Below, one piece after another: positions 1-9,495 of a stretch of 64,000 bases of DNA. The notes below the pieces were generated by a model. It made no database searches and had not been told where the DNA came from. It was given only the letters and a program-made list of their open reading frames with translations. This DNA comes from Candidatus Kirkpatrickella diaphorinae (lineage in GTDB: Bacteria; Pseudomonadota; Alphaproteobacteria; Acetobacterales; Acetobacteraceae): positions 62,001-126,000 of the forward strand of contig NZ_CP107052.1 in NCBI RefSeq assembly GCF_025736875.1, given 5' to 3'. Within the stretch, counting starts at the first letter, position 1. The number at the start of each line of letters is the position of its first letter. The position numbers and the translations under genes were made by a program.

Positions 1-779
1 TCACCCAGAAGCGGATGGCCCGCATGGGCGAGATGAACGCGAATCTGATGCGTGCGACCCGTCATTAAACGGCACTCAATTTTCGAGACGCATCCCCCGT
101 GGACCGACAAGGTCCGCACCTTTGTCATGGCGTGCTTTCCCTGCCCGGTGACGACGGCCATACGCTTGCGGTCCCGCCGATCCCGGCCGATTGCACCCTC
201 GAAAATGATTTCAGGGGGGAGAATGCCCCAGGCAAGCGCGTGATAGGCGCGCTCAATATTTCTGGCGGCGAAGGCTTCGGAAAGGGCGTTGTGCGCCAAT
301 GCTGTTTTCGCGACGACCATCAGCCCGGACGTGTCTTTATCGAGACGATGCACAATGCCCGGACGTTTCTCGCCCCCGATACCTTCCAGCCGGTCACCAC
401 AATGGGCAATCAGCGCGTTGACCAGCGTCCCCGCCTCATTGCCCGGGGCAGGATGCACCACCAGGCCCGGCGCCTTATCCAGCACGATGAGGTCGCGATC
501 CTCGAATATAATGTTCAGCGGAATATCCTGGCCGATTGGGGTGGCGGGCAGAGCGCCAGGCACGATGACGCGAATCACCTGTCCGGCGCGCGTCAAACTT
601 GACGGTTCCGTTATGGCAGTGTCATTGCAGGTGATGTGTCCAGCCTCAATGAGGGCTTTCAATCGGCTGCGGGAATAGGCGCTCAGCTTGCCGGTGAGGA
701 AACGATCCAGCCTCTGGCCGGCATCCTCCGGGGAGACTTCCAGTTTTGTGTCGATTTCATGATGGGGCAGGGGGTTCAT
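1..779 (-). CDS. RluD-type 23S rRNA pseudouridine synthase (3' end outside window)
   Basis: The minus strand reads from an ATG at 779 to the window edge without a stop. The N-terminal ~70 residues are an S4 RNA-binding domain (DAGQRLDRFL, then SRSRLKALIEAGHI). The catalytic core follows with the family signature HRLDKDTSGL, whose Asp is the nucleophile, and the later GRTHQIRVHL motif. Members of the RluA/RluD family convert specific uridines of large-subunit rRNA to pseudouridine in the cytoplasm. The C-terminal end lies before position 1, so full length is unknown. It is divergent from the small membrane protein gene at 816. RluC is the main alternative; the S4 domain and motif fit either, so no symbol is given. 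Confidence 0.9.
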   Translation of the reverse strand, partial: MNPLPHHEIDTKLEVSPEDAGQRLDRFLTGKLSAYSRSRLKALIEAGHITCNDTAITEPSSLTRAGQVIRVIVPGALPATPIGQDIPLNIIFEDRDLIVLDKAPGLVVHPAPGNEAGTLVNALIAHCGDRLEGIGGEKRPGIVHRLDKDTSGLMVVAKTALAHNALSEAFAARNIERAYHALAWGILPPEIIFEGAIGRDRRDRKRMAVVTGQGKHAMTKVRTLSVHGGCVSKIECRLMTGRTHQIRVHLAHAGHPLLG

Positions 780-815
780 CAGGGTGGTTCTAGCAAATAA
801 AAGGTGCGGCGTGTC

Positions 816-1142
816 ATGAATCTGGAAAACCCGAATCCCGGCCCGTCCCGCGCCCTGACAGGACTCGTCATCGTGATGGGGGTTCTGATTATCATCGGAT
901 TTGCCGCGCTTGTAAGCGTCATCATCTCCCGCCACCTGCGTCCAGAGGTTGCGACCCCGCTTGAAGTCCGTCGCGCTCTGCTTCATGTCACGGGTCAATC
1001 ACGCATTACCAAAATCGTGCCCCGCGCAAATGGAGACGTCATTATCGAGATTTCGGGACAAAATGGGGATCAGCGCGTTGCGGTATGGGAACCCTCATCG
1101 GGCCGTATCGCGGCGGAGCTGGAACTCGTTCCGACGCCGTGA
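816..1142 (+). CDS. Small single-pass membrane protein (DUF6476-like)
   Basis: This encodes about 108 residues with one clear transmembrane helix near residues 14-38 (LVIVMGVLIIIGFAALVSVI) and a soluble C-terminal part with a beta-rich pattern that ends in a segment like VWEPSSGRI. This layout recalls the alphaproteobacterial DUF6476 family, often found beside an rluD homologue, but that assignment is from memory. A GTG at 804 is in frame; the ATG at 816 is preferred because an AAGG lies 12-15 bases upstream. The stop codon overlaps the ATG of the tspO-like gene (TGATG at 1140-1144), so the two are probably co-translated. No function can be given. Confidence 0.7.
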   Translation: MNLENPNPGPSRALTGLVIVMGVLIIIGFAALVSVIISRHLRPEVATPLEVRRALLHVTGQSRITKIVPRANGDVIIEISGQNGDQRVAVWEPSSGRIAAELELVPTP

Positions 1143-1657
1143 TGCGGTCTGTCTGGCCGGAGTATGTGATGCGTCCTTTCCCTGCGATCATCTCTTTTTC
1201 CGCTGTTGCCACGTCGCTGGGCATTGGCGGATGGCTGGGGCCTGCGCAGCAGGGTTCCGCAACGGCGAAATGGTATCGGGATCTGGACAAGCCTGATCTC
1301 ACGCCTCCGCCTTATGTCTTCGCGACAATCTGGCCGATTTTGGGGTTGGGACTGGCTTTTTACGGATATCGGGCCATGACCGACGCGCCCTCTTGCGGGA
1401 AGCGGACGCGCATCACCTTATGGGCGCTGCTCACCTCGGGGATTTTGGCCTTCCCGCTTGTTGCTTTTCAATGGCGACGTCTGCAGGTCGCGACCGGGCT
1501 TGCCGCGGCGATGGCCCTCCTGGCTTCAGGGGGCGTTGCTGCATCCTGTCGGCGCGACATCAAAGCAACATGTGCCCTCGCACCCATGTTGTTATGGCTT
1601 GGCTTCGCAACGTGGCTGCAATTTGCGATCTGGCAGAAAAACCCTGACGAAAGCTAG
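1142..1657 (+). CDS. TspO/MBR family membrane protein
   Basis: This is a five-helix membrane protein of about 171 residues. The TspO signature is present: WYRDLDKPDLTPPPYVF followed by the WPILGLGLAFYGYRA helix, and later LLWLGFATWLQFAIW. Bacterial TspO proteins bind porphyrins and related ligands in the membrane and act in tetrapyrrole or stress signalling; the in vivo role here is not visible. The ATG at 1142 overlaps the previous stop and gives MRSVWPEYVMRPF; a later ATG at 1169 would remove nine residues and is also plausible. The final asparagine/acid tail (KNPDES) is short, as in the family. Confidence 0.85.
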   Translation: MRSVWPEYVMRPFPAIISFSAVATSLGIGGWLGPAQQGSATAKWYRDLDKPDLTPPPYVFATIWPILGLGLAFYGYRAMTDAPSCGKRTRITLWALLTSGILAFPLVAFQWRRLQVATGLAAAMALLASGGVAASCRRDIKATCALAPMLLWLGFATWLQFAIWQKNPDES

Positions 1658-1868
1658 GCCAATCGCATTTCGCACGGACGTCAGCGCGTCAAATATTAAT
1701 TAATAATAAATTTAAGATGATTCGACCTCAAGGGTTGAAATCGCCCGATGCGATGCGCAGTTCGGTCGGGTGAAAGGCGGTAACGCGCCTCTTCTGGCCG
1801 GTCAAAAAGGGCTGGCCACATCCCAATCCTGTCAATCCCGATGGAAAGATGACCAAATAGGAAAATTT

Positions 1869-2942
1869 ATGTCAGATCTTTTTTCACCGATTCAACTCGG
1901 CGCCATAGAAGCTAAAAACCGCATATTAATGGCGCCCCTCACGCGAGCCCGCGCAACGCGTGAACATGTCCCGACGCCGATCATGGCGGAATATTACGCG
2001 CAACGCGCCGGGGCCGGGTTGATCATCTCGGAAGGTGTCGGCATTTCCAGACAGGGCCTCGGCTGGCCCTACGCCCCGGGGATCTGGAGTGATGAACAGG
2101 TCGAAAAATGGCGTCCGATCACGCAGGCTGTTCATGATAAGGGCGGCAAAATCGTCGCGCAGCTTTGGCATATGGGGCGTATGGCGCATTCATCCGTCAC
2201 GGGTGAGCCAATTGTTTCAAGCTCAGCGACTCGTGTTGACATGAAACTGCATATCTACGCTGGCAAGGAAGATGCGGAGACAGCGCGCGCCCTGACCGTC
2301 GCGGAAATTGCACAGATTGTTGAGCAATATGGCATCGCGGCGCGCAATGCGATGCAGGCAGGCTTTGACGGGATCCAGATTCACAGCGCCAATGGCTATC
2401 TGCTGGATGAATTCCTGCGGAGCAACTCCAACTTCCGCGATGATGAATATGGTGGCGCGCCCGAAAACCGCATCCGCTTCCTGAAAGAGGCAACGGCGCG
2501 GATTATCAAGGAGATTGGTGCGGCGCGCACATCTGTGCGGCTGTCGCCCAACGGGGACACGCAGGGTTGCTTCGAGCCTGATCCTGAATCCGTCTTCGTG
2601 CCCGCGGCGAAAATGCTCAGTGATCTCGGGATCGGCTTCCTGGAGCTTCGGGAGATCGGGCCGGAAGGGACTTACGGCAGCACGGACCAGCCGAAAATTC
2701 ACGACGCGATCCGTAAAGTTTTCAATGGACCGCTGATCCTGAATTCCGATTACACGCGGTCTCAGGCGATTGAGACGGTTGCGAATGGCACGGCGGACGG
2801 TATTGCTTTCGGGCGGCCCTTCATCTCCAATCCGGACCTCGTCACGCGCTTGCAGAAGGACCTCCCGCTTGCGCCGTGGAATATCAAGACCTTCTATTCC
2901 CAGACGGAAGAAGGTTACACGGACTACCCGACTTACGGGTAA
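1869..2942 (+). CDS. Alkene reductase, old yellow enzyme family (NemA-like)
   Basis: This encodes 357 residues, the usual length for FMN-dependent old yellow enzymes that reduce activated C=C bonds, nitro-esters and maleimides with NAD(P)H. The TIM-barrel opens with LFSPIQLGAIEAKNRILMAP and LTRARA. The substrate-binding His/Asn pair and barrel motif appear in IHSANGYLLDEFLRS, and phosphate-binding regions follow (LNSDYTRSQA and IAFGRPFISNPDL). The frame is open upstream to 1770, but MSDLFSPIQLG is the standard family N terminus. It stands alone, followed by a strong hairpin and convergent metH. The exact physiological substrate is unknown; NemA-like is a family statement only. Confidence 0.88.
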   Translation: MSDLFSPIQLGAIEAKNRILMAPLTRARATREHVPTPIMAEYYAQRAGAGLIISEGVGISRQGLGWPYAPGIWSDEQVEKWRPITQAVHDKGGKIVAQLWHMGRMAHSSVTGEPIVSSSATRVDMKLHIYAGKEDAETARALTVAEIAQIVEQYGIAARNAMQAGFDGIQIHSANGYLLDEFLRSNSNFRDDEYGGAPENRIRFLKEATARIIKEIGAARTSVRLSPNGDTQGCFEPDPESVFVPAAKMLSDLGIGFLELREIGPEGTYGSTDQPKIHDAIRKVFNGPLILNSDYTRSQAIETVANGTADGIAFGRPFISNPDLVTRLQKDLPLAPWNIKTFYSQTEEGYTDYPTYG

Positions 2943-2952
2943 CAAGCCCATA

Positions 2953-2977
2953 CCCATCCCGGTTTCGACCGGGATGG
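2953..2977. terminator. Hairpin between convergent reductase and metH genes
   Basis: A perfect 10-bp stem (2954-2963 with 2968-2977) closes a TTCG tetraloop. It sits 11 bases after the reductase stop and 40 bases beyond the metH stop, so it probably ends transcription from one or both sides. There is no strong U tract on the plus strand. Confidence 0.6.
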
Positions 2978-3017
2978 ACCGGGTTTCTCGCCGCGGCCGT
3001 CACATTTCAGAGCGGCC

Positions 3018-6000
3018 TTACACCGTGAAATATTTGGCTTTCGGGTTGAAAATCACGAGCGCGGAGGTCGATTGCTCCGGGTGGAGCTGATAGCCATCTG
3101 AAAGCGAAATCCCCATTCTATCGGCCTCAAGCAGGTTCAGAATGGAAGTCTGATCTTCCAATCGCGGGCAGGCGGGATAGCCGAAAGAATAGCGCGCGCC
3201 GCGATAACCCTGCGCCAGCAATTTTTCCCGGTCGCGCGCATCCTCGCTGGAGAATCCGAGTTCAGCGCGCATCCGCTTATGCGTGTATTCCGCCATGGCC
3301 TCTGCAATCTCGACAGAGAGGCCATGCAAATAGAGGTAATCCTGATAACGATTGGCCTCAAACCAGTCCCGCGCCAGGTCCGACGCTTTCTGCCCGACCG
3401 TCACGACCTGAAGGCCAATGACGTCGCGTTGGGCGTCATCCACATCCCGCACAAAATCGGCGATGCATTCACCATCTTCTTTCGGCTGCCGCGGCAGGGC
3501 AAATCGCGCGACTTCATTCTGACCCGTCGCGTCGAACAAAATGAGGTTATTACCCTCACCGGCCGCTTTCCAATAACCGTAACTGGCGCAAGGCTGGAGA
3601 ATATTCTCATCTTCGCAGATTTTCAGCATACGCTTGAGGACAGGTTTAAATTCTGTCCGCGCATAGGCAAGGAACGCTTCCAATGAGCGTCCATCCTTCT
3701 TGAAGCCCCATTGAAACTGGTAAAGTGACCGCTCATTCAGGAAGGGAAGCACCGCGTTCACTTTTGCCTCAAGCGCGCGCGGGCCGAAAAATGGCGCGTC
3801 CGGCACGGGGACATCGTGATTGATCCGCTGTCGTCGCGCGCGCACAACAGCCACATCGACAGGCGCAAACCCGCGCGTCTCAGCATTTTCAATCACTCGG
3901 GAGACATTCCGTGATTTACGCCCCGCCCTTTGAGTCTGGAGCGCGGCGAGATAATCGTCAAACTGGTTTTGCACGACTTTATCCATGAGAGACAGGCCGT
4001 CAAAAGCGTCCCGCGCATAGGCCACGCGTCCGGCCACATCCTGGCCATAGGCTTTGACGCAATCATCCTCGACGTAATTGCGCGTCAGCGCCGCCCCACC
4101 GAGAAAAACGGGTATCTGCAGCCCCTGTCGCGCCATTTCCTCCAGATTTTCCCGCATGATGACGGTGGATTTAACAAGCAGGCCTGACATGCCGATGGCA
4201 TCCGCCTGATGGGCCTTCGCGGCGGCAATCATATCCGCGACGGGCACTTTAATCCCGAGATTGATCACCTGATACCCATTATTGGTCAGGATGATATCGA
4301 CGAGATTTTTGCCAATATCATGCACATCGCCTTTAACCGTGGCGAGCACCATCGTGCCACGCGCCTGACCTTCAGTTTTTTCAAGGTAAGGCTCCAGATA
4401 AGCGACAGCATGCTTCATCGTTTCGGCGGATTGCAGCACGAAGGGCAACTGCATCTTCCCAGAACCGAAAAGCTCTCCCACGACTTTCATCCCGTCAAGC
4501 AGGACGTCATTAATGATGTTGAGCGGCGCGATTTTCTCCATCGCGGCGGCGAGATCTTCCTCAATCCCTTTCCGGTCTCCGTCGACAATCCGGTCTTTCA
4601 GGCGCTCTTCCGGCGTTTCAGCGCGGCGCTTGGCGGTGGCGTCCTCCGCCTTGCGCCCGCTGAAGAGAGACAGGAGTTTCTGCAGAGGGTCGTAATCCTC
4701 CCGACGCCGGTCGAAAATGAGGTCTTCCGCGACCTGTACCTCCTCCGCCGCGATCAGATGAAGCGGGCGGATTTTACTGACATGCACAATCGCGCCCGTC
4801 ATGCCCGCTTTGACCGCATGGTCAAGGAAGACGGAATTCAGCACGGCGCGCGCCGCCGCGTTAAGGCCGAATGAAATATTGGAGAGGCCGAGAATAATCT
4901 GCACCTCCGGATATTTTTCGCGGATAAGGCGAATGCCCTCAAGAGTCCACAACCCCAATTTGCGATCATCCTCCACGCCGGTCGCGATCGTGAAGGTGAG
5001 GGGGTCGATCATCAAATCAGCCTGCGGCAGGCCGAACTCCCCACACGCCACCTCAATCAAACGGTCGGCAATGCGCAATTTATCTTCCGGCGTTTTGGCC
5101 ATGCCGACTTCGTCGATCGTCAGCCCGATCACGGCGGCCCCGAATTTCCGTGCCAGGCGCATCCGTGCATCCGCATGGTCCCGCCCATCTTCGAAATTGA
5201 TGGAGTTGATGATGGGTTTACCGCCATGACGTTTCAGCGCGGCCTCGATCACGTTCGTTTCCGTTGAATCGATCACGAGGGGTGCATTGACGGCGGCGGT
5301 GAAGCGCGTGATCACCTCATTCATTTCCGCAATCTCATCACGGCCGACAAAAGCGGTGCACACATCGAGCGCGTTTGAGCCCTCGGCCGCCTGCTCCCGC
5401 CCGACCGCGACGCATCCATCCCAGTCATGCGCTTCCTGCAATGTGCGCCATTTTTTCGAGCCATTAGCGTTGCATCTTTCGCCGATGGAAAAGTAACTAT
5501 TCTCCTGCCGCAGCGCGGTTTGCGTGTAGAGGCTGGCGACAGAGGGCACCCAATGGACGCTGCGCTTTACCGGCGTCGGGCGCCATGAATCTTGACCCAA
5601 TTTGCGTAACATCGTGTCGAGCGCCGCGATATGCGGGGTTGATGTCCCGCAACATCCGCCGACGAGATTGATGCCGTCCTCCAGCACGAAACGCTCAACC
5701 CAGCTGGCCATGTCATCGGGTGAGAGGGGGTAGTGCGTCTTGCCATCGACCAATTCCGGCAGACCGGCATTGGGCTGGATGGAGATCAGCCCCGGCCAGT
5801 TCTCGGCCATCCAGCTGATATGTTCCGCCATTTCCTGCGGGCCGGTCGCGCAATTAAGGCCCATCAAGGGCACATCCAGCGCATTCACGACAGTCGCTGC
5901 CGCCGCAATATCGGGCCCGACAAGGAGGGTGCCGGTCGTTTCCACCGTCACCTGAACAAAAATCGGCGTTTCCTTCCCGAGTTGCCCGCGCGCGATTTTC

Positions 6001-6521
6001 GCGGCATTGACGGCGGCCTTGATTTGCAACGTATCCTGGCATGTCTCGATCAGGATGGCGTCAACCCCGCCATCAATCAGGCCAAGGCATTGGACGACGA
6101 GGCCCGCTTCCAGCGTGTCATAATCAATATTGCCCAGTGAGGGGAGTTTGGTGCCCGGGCCGACAGAGCCGATAACATAGCGATGGCGCCCATCGACGAA
6201 GCTCTCCGCCGCTTCACGCGCCAATTCAGCGGACAGCTTGTTGATCTCGCGCGCGCGGTCCTGAAGGCCGAACTCCGCCAACGTGATGACGGAGCCCCCG
6301 AAACTGTTTGTTTCGACCATATCCGCCCCGGCTTCAAAATAGCTGCGGTGAATATCCCGGATGATTTCAGGGCGTGAGAGAGAGAGGATATCGGTGCAAT
6401 TTTCCTGCCCCCAATAATCCCGCTCCGTATCAAGGTCGAGCATCTGCACTTTTGAGCCCATCCCGCCATCACAGAGGAGGACGCGATCCCTCAGAAGTTC
6501 AAGCAAGGCTGGGCGGGTCAT
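3018..6521 (-). CDS. metH: Cobalamin-dependent methionine synthase
   Basis: This 1167-residue protein transfers the methyl group of 5-methyltetrahydrofolate to homocysteine through cobalamin. All four modules are present in order. The homocysteine domain has zinc ligands in GLNCATGP (C224) and GGCCGTSTPHI (C290, C291). The folate domain includes NANGSKKWRTL and LGLSNISFGL. The cobalamin cap and Rossmann domains carry the B12 lower-ligand motif DVHDIG (H734). The C-terminal reactivation domain for S-adenosylmethionine includes GYPACPRLEDQ and ends near SALVIFNPKAKYF. The length is slightly below the 1227 residues of the E. coli enzyme. I looked for but could not identify a SAM, SAH or cobalamin riboswitch in the 120 bases upstream. 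Confidence 0.97.
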   Translation of the reverse strand: MTRPALLELLRDRVLLCDGGMGSKVQMLDLDTERDYWGQENCTDILSLSRPEIIRDIHRSYFEAGADMVETNSFGGSVITLAEFGLQDRAREINKLSAELAREAAESFVDGRHRYVIGSVGPGTKLPSLGNIDYDTLEAGLVVQCLGLIDGGVDAILIETCQDTLQIKAAVNAAKIARGQLGKETPIFVQVTVETTGTLLVGPDIAAAATVVNALDVPLMGLNCATGPQEMAEHISWMAENWPGLISIQPNAGLPELVDGKTHYPLSPDDMASWVERFVLEDGINLVGGCCGTSTPHIAALDTMLRKLGQDSWRPTPVKRSVHWVPSVASLYTQTALRQENSYFSIGERCNANGSKKWRTLQEAHDWDGCVAVGREQAAEGSNALDVCTAFVGRDEIAEMNEVITRFTAAVNAPLVIDSTETNVIEAALKRHGGKPIINSINFEDGRDHADARMRLARKFGAAVIGLTIDEVGMAKTPEDKLRIADRLIEVACGEFGLPQADLMIDPLTFTIATGVEDDRKLGLWTLEGIRLIREKYPEVQIILGLSNISFGLNAAARAVLNSVFLDHAVKAGMTGAIVHVSKIRPLHLIAAEEVQVAEDLIFDRRREDYDPLQKLLSLFSGRKAEDATAKRRAETPEERLKDRIVDGDRKGIEEDLAAAMEKIAPLNIINDVLLDGMKVVGELFGSGKMQLPFVLQSAETMKHAVAYLEPYLEKTEGQARGTMVLATVKGDVHDIGKNLVDIILTNNGYQVINLGIKVPVADMIAAAKAHQADAIGMSGLLVKSTVIMRENLEEMARQGLQIPVFLGGAALTRNYVEDDCVKAYGQDVAGRVAYARDAFDGLSLMDKVVQNQFDDYLAALQTQRAGRKSRNVSRVIENAETRGFAPVDVAVVRARRQRINHDVPVPDAPFFGPRALEAKVNAVLPFLNERSLYQFQWGFKKDGRSLEAFLAYARTEFKPVLKRMLKICEDENILQPCASYGYWKAAGEGNNLILFDATGQNEVARFALPRQPKEDGECIADFVRDVDDAQRDVIGLQVVTVGQKASDLARDWFEANRYQDYLYLHGLSVEIAEAMAEYTHKRMRAELGFSSEDARDREKLLAQGYRGARYSFGYPACPRLEDQTSILNLLEADRMGISLSDGYQLHPEQSTSALVIFNPKAKYFTV

Positions 6522-6637
6522 ATGGAGGGCTTTCGATGAATATCGGACGAGATCAGGGCGTGTCGTCGCGCGTCAGCCCTTTCGAACGTCAAACTAAAAT
6601 GCGTCCCGGCTTGAGCGCAAGAGTGCGAAACGCTTAA

Positions 6638-7054
6638 ATGAGGCCGGTCCCCCGCGTTGGGCCGGACATGGAGCGTAATATATTGAGCCGCATCAACCTG
6701 ACTTTGGCCGCGTGCGTGCCGGACTGGCCTGCATCGAGACGATCCAGCGCGATTCTCCTCACGGAGGGTCAATTTTCCTCATCCAACCATTGGCACCGCA
6801 TTATCGAGGTCGCGGAGACAGCTCCTATCCTGTCATTACCCTGGCGTCACACTGCACAATGCCCCTGCTGTCAGGTCCGGCATAAGGGGGTGGATGAGAT
6901 TTATCGAGAAGTGATCGCGCTGCTCAGTGCCTCTGACGCCCTCAGGAGGGAGCTTGTTTATGTCGCGTCTCCGCACTTATTAACGTCATTAACGGCAGGG
7001 ATTGCGGCGCAACCTGTGCTTGCATCGCGTGTGACGCTCAATATGCCGCCATAA
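6638..7054 (+). CDS. Uncharacterised 138-aa protein with CPCC motif
   Basis: The reading frame runs from ATG 6638 (alternative ATG 6668, MERNILSRINL) to TAA at 7054. It has no signal peptide or membrane helix. It contains CPCCQVRHKGVDEIYREV followed by a region reading LTSLTAGIAAQPVLASRV. Both segments weakly recall the CxCC and following helices of CobW/COG0523 GTPases, but no P-loop is present, so at best it is a degenerate or truncated relative. It is divergent from metH and upstream of the type I secretion genes. Coding status is uncertain because there is no strong ribosome-binding site at either start. Confidence 0.42.
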   Translation: MRPVPRVGPDMERNILSRINLTLAACVPDWPASRRSSAILLTEGQFSSSNHWHRIIEVAETAPILSLPWRHTAQCPCCQVRHKGVDEIYREVIALLSASDALRRELVYVASPHLLTSLTAGIAAQPVLASRVTLNMPP

Positions 7055-7248
7055 TCGTAGAGTTTGTGTCGCGCATATTACGAATTTAAAGTTAATATGA
7101 CAATTCTGGCACTGTGTTTTCTCACTGGAGAGCCCTATTTTGTGCTATAGGCCGCTTTGCAGATGCGCGCATTTGTTTTAGGAGCGGCATCTTATAAATC
7201 CCAAGTGAGTGTTTCCGCGTTTTTCATTGCATCGTATGAGGGCAATTG

Positions 7249-9495
7249 GTGGATCAGACTGGTAAACAAACTGGATTAACGGGCGAGGCAAGCCCGGCTT
7301 ACATCCGGATACGTGCAGCCATGGCCGCCGCAAAATTCCACGGTATCGAGCTCGATATCAAGGATTTCGCGGCTGAGCCCGGTGAAACATCCCCCTCTCC
7401 GGCGACGCTTGCACGGTGGCTCAATGATTTCGGTGCTGTCGCCAAGGGGATGCGCATCAAATGGCGCTTCCTTGTGCGCATGTATAACACGCCCCCCGTG
7501 GTGCTGATGCTGCGCGATGGTTCCGCGGCCCTCATGGTGCGCGTTGACCCTGAGCGCAATATTGTCTGGCTACGTGACCCGCTTGCGCCTGAAAACGCGA
7601 CACCCGTCCCGGTGGATGAATTGCGTTTATCCGAGGTCTGGACCGGGGATATATTGCTCGTCAAACGCCGCCGCGACCTTTCCGAAGCCGATGCGCGCTT
7701 TGATATGATGTGGTTCGCGAAGATCGTCCTGCGTGAGAAAGTCAGTCTCCGCAACATCGTCTTTGCTTCAATGATATTGGCCGTTCTCCAGATCTTCCCC
7801 GCATTGATTGTGATGCAGGTGGTGGATCGCGTCGTTAATTACCACTCGACCGCGACTTTGATTTCGATCACCGGTATTGTGGTGATACTCACTTTTTACG
7901 AAATTATGCTGACTTATGCGCGGCGGGAACTGACACTTGTCATGACGACACGGGTGGATGCGCGCATCTCCCTGCACGCATTCAACCGCCTTCTCTCATT
8001 GCCGCTCGAATTTTATGAGCGGGAGCAGGCGGGCCGCGTGATTGGCCGTTACATGGCCCTTTACCGCGTGCGTGACTTTCTAACGGGCAAGCTGCTTTCA
8101 ACATTCCTCGATATGTTCACGCTTTTCGTGATTCTGCCTGTGCTTTTCTACATGAGCACGACGCTCGCCTGGATGACGCTCGCCTGTGCCGGCCTGATCG
8201 GCCTGATTGTCGTCGTCTTCCTGCCGCCCATGACGCGCGTTTATACGAAGATGGTGGATGCGGAGATGGAGAGGGGCTCCGTCCTTTATGAAACCGTCGC
8301 GGGTATCCGGACCATCAAGACCCTCGCGCTGGAGCAGACAAGGCGGGAGAAATGGGACGAGACGACCGCCAATGTCATCCGCTGGAAGCTCGCTTCAGGC
8401 CGCATGTCAAACTGGCCTGCCACACTCGTGATGCCGCTCGATATGTTCATTAATCGCGGGATCATCCTCGTCGGGGCCTATCTTGCGCTTAAAACAAATA
8501 GCGGTGTCGGTGTCGGTGCGCTTCTGGCCTTCATGATGCTCGGCTCACGCGTTGCGTCGCCGCTTGTCAGCCTCGCCAAAATCCTTGAAGACGTCAATCA
8601 GGTGACAACCTCGCTTAATGAGGCGGGCATTGTTCTGAACCAGCCGACGGAAACGAAAGCGCTCACGACGGGTATGCGGCCAATTCTGCGCGGCGCCCTG
8701 TCTTTCCAGAATGTCGATTTCACTTATCCTGGTTCTTCCAATAAAGCCCTCAATAATGTGACATTTGAGGTGCCTGCCGGGACAATGTTGGGGCTCGTCG
8801 GGCGATCAGGCTCCGGCAAATCCACGATCACGCGCCTCTTACAGGGTGTCAGCCGGGGCTATGCAGGGTTTCTGCGCCTCGACGCGCTTGAATTGCGGGA
8901 AATCAATCTTACGCATTTGCGGCGCTCTCTAGGCGTGGTCCTTCAGGATAACTTTCTTTTCAGAGGGTCGATCGCTGATAATATTGTTTCCGGTCGGCCC
9001 GGTTACACGATGAATGACGTCATCCGCGCCGCACGTCTGGCGGGCGCTGAGGAATTTATCGACCGGATGCCCGCAGGTTACGAAACCCAGATTGAGGAAG
9101 GCTCGACCAATATCTCAGGTGGTCAGCGTCAGCGCCTTGCCATTGCCCGCGCCGTGATCAGTGACCCGAAACTGATGATCCTCGATGAAGCGACCTCCGC
9201 CCTCGATCCCGAGAGCGAGGCCCTCGTAAATGCCAATCTGAAGCGCATCAGTCAGGGACGCACGATGGTGATTGTCTCGCACCGTCTTTCCTCCCTGGTG
9301 GATTGCGACATGATCTGCGTCATGGATCGCGGCCAGGTGATTGATGTCGCGCCTCATGCCGTCCTGCTGGAACGCTGCGACGTCTACCGCACGCTTTGGA
9401 TGCAGCAGAATCGTCACACACATCACCATGAATCCTCCGGATCGTCGGATACTGATTCCGGGCGCGATGTTTCTCCCGGGGGGAAAGAAAAATGA
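7249..9495 (+). CDS. Type I secretion ABC transporter (HlyB-like, C39-like N domain)
   Basis: This encodes about 748 residues. The N-terminal ~130 residues form a C39-peptidase-like domain without an evident catalytic Cys, as in HlyB-type exporters of unprocessed substrates. Six transmembrane helices follow (about residues 165-440; for example LAVLQIFPALIVMQVVDRVV). The nucleotide-binding domain has Walker A GRSGSGKST near residue 520, the signature ISGGQRQRLAIARA, Walker B LMILDEATSALD and the switch His in VSHRLSS. The C terminus is His/Ser/Asp-rich. A GTG at 7249 behind GAGGGC is preferred; a TTG at 7246 is possible. The stop overlaps the hlyD-like ATG by 4 bp, so the two proteins probably form one exporter. 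Confidence 0.92.
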   Translation: MDQTGKQTGLTGEASPAYIRIRAAMAAAKFHGIELDIKDFAAEPGETSPSPATLARWLNDFGAVAKGMRIKWRFLVRMYNTPPVVLMLRDGSAALMVRVDPERNIVWLRDPLAPENATPVPVDELRLSEVWTGDILLVKRRRDLSEADARFDMMWFAKIVLREKVSLRNIVFASMILAVLQIFPALIVMQVVDRVVNYHSTATLISITGIVVILTFYEIMLTYARRELTLVMTTRVDARISLHAFNRLLSLPLEFYEREQAGRVIGRYMALYRVRDFLTGKLLSTFLDMFTLFVILPVLFYMSTTLAWMTLACAGLIGLIVVVFLPPMTRVYTKMVDAEMERGSVLYETVAGIRTIKTLALEQTRREKWDETTANVIRWKLASGRMSNWPATLVMPLDMFINRGIILVGAYLALKTNSGVGVGALLAFMMLGSRVASPLVSLAKILEDVNQVTTSLNEAGIVLNQPTETKALTTGMRPILRGALSFQNVDFTYPGSSNKALNNVTFEVPAGTMLGLVGRSGSGKSTITRLLQGVSRGYAGFLRLDALELREINLTHLRRSLGVVLQDNFLFRGSIADNIVSGRPGYTMNDVIRAARLAGAEEFIDRMPAGYETQIEEGSTNISGGQRQRLAIARAVISDPKLMILDEATSALDPESEALVNANLKRISQGRTMVIVSHRLSSLVDCDMICVMDRGQVIDVAPHAVLLERCDVYRTLWMQQNRHTHHHESSGSSDTDSGRDVSPGGKEK

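Noticed and set aside
6522-6637. Riboswitch upstream of metH
   Set aside because: I looked for SAM-II, SAH and cobalamin conserved cores and could not match any; a covariance-model search would decide.
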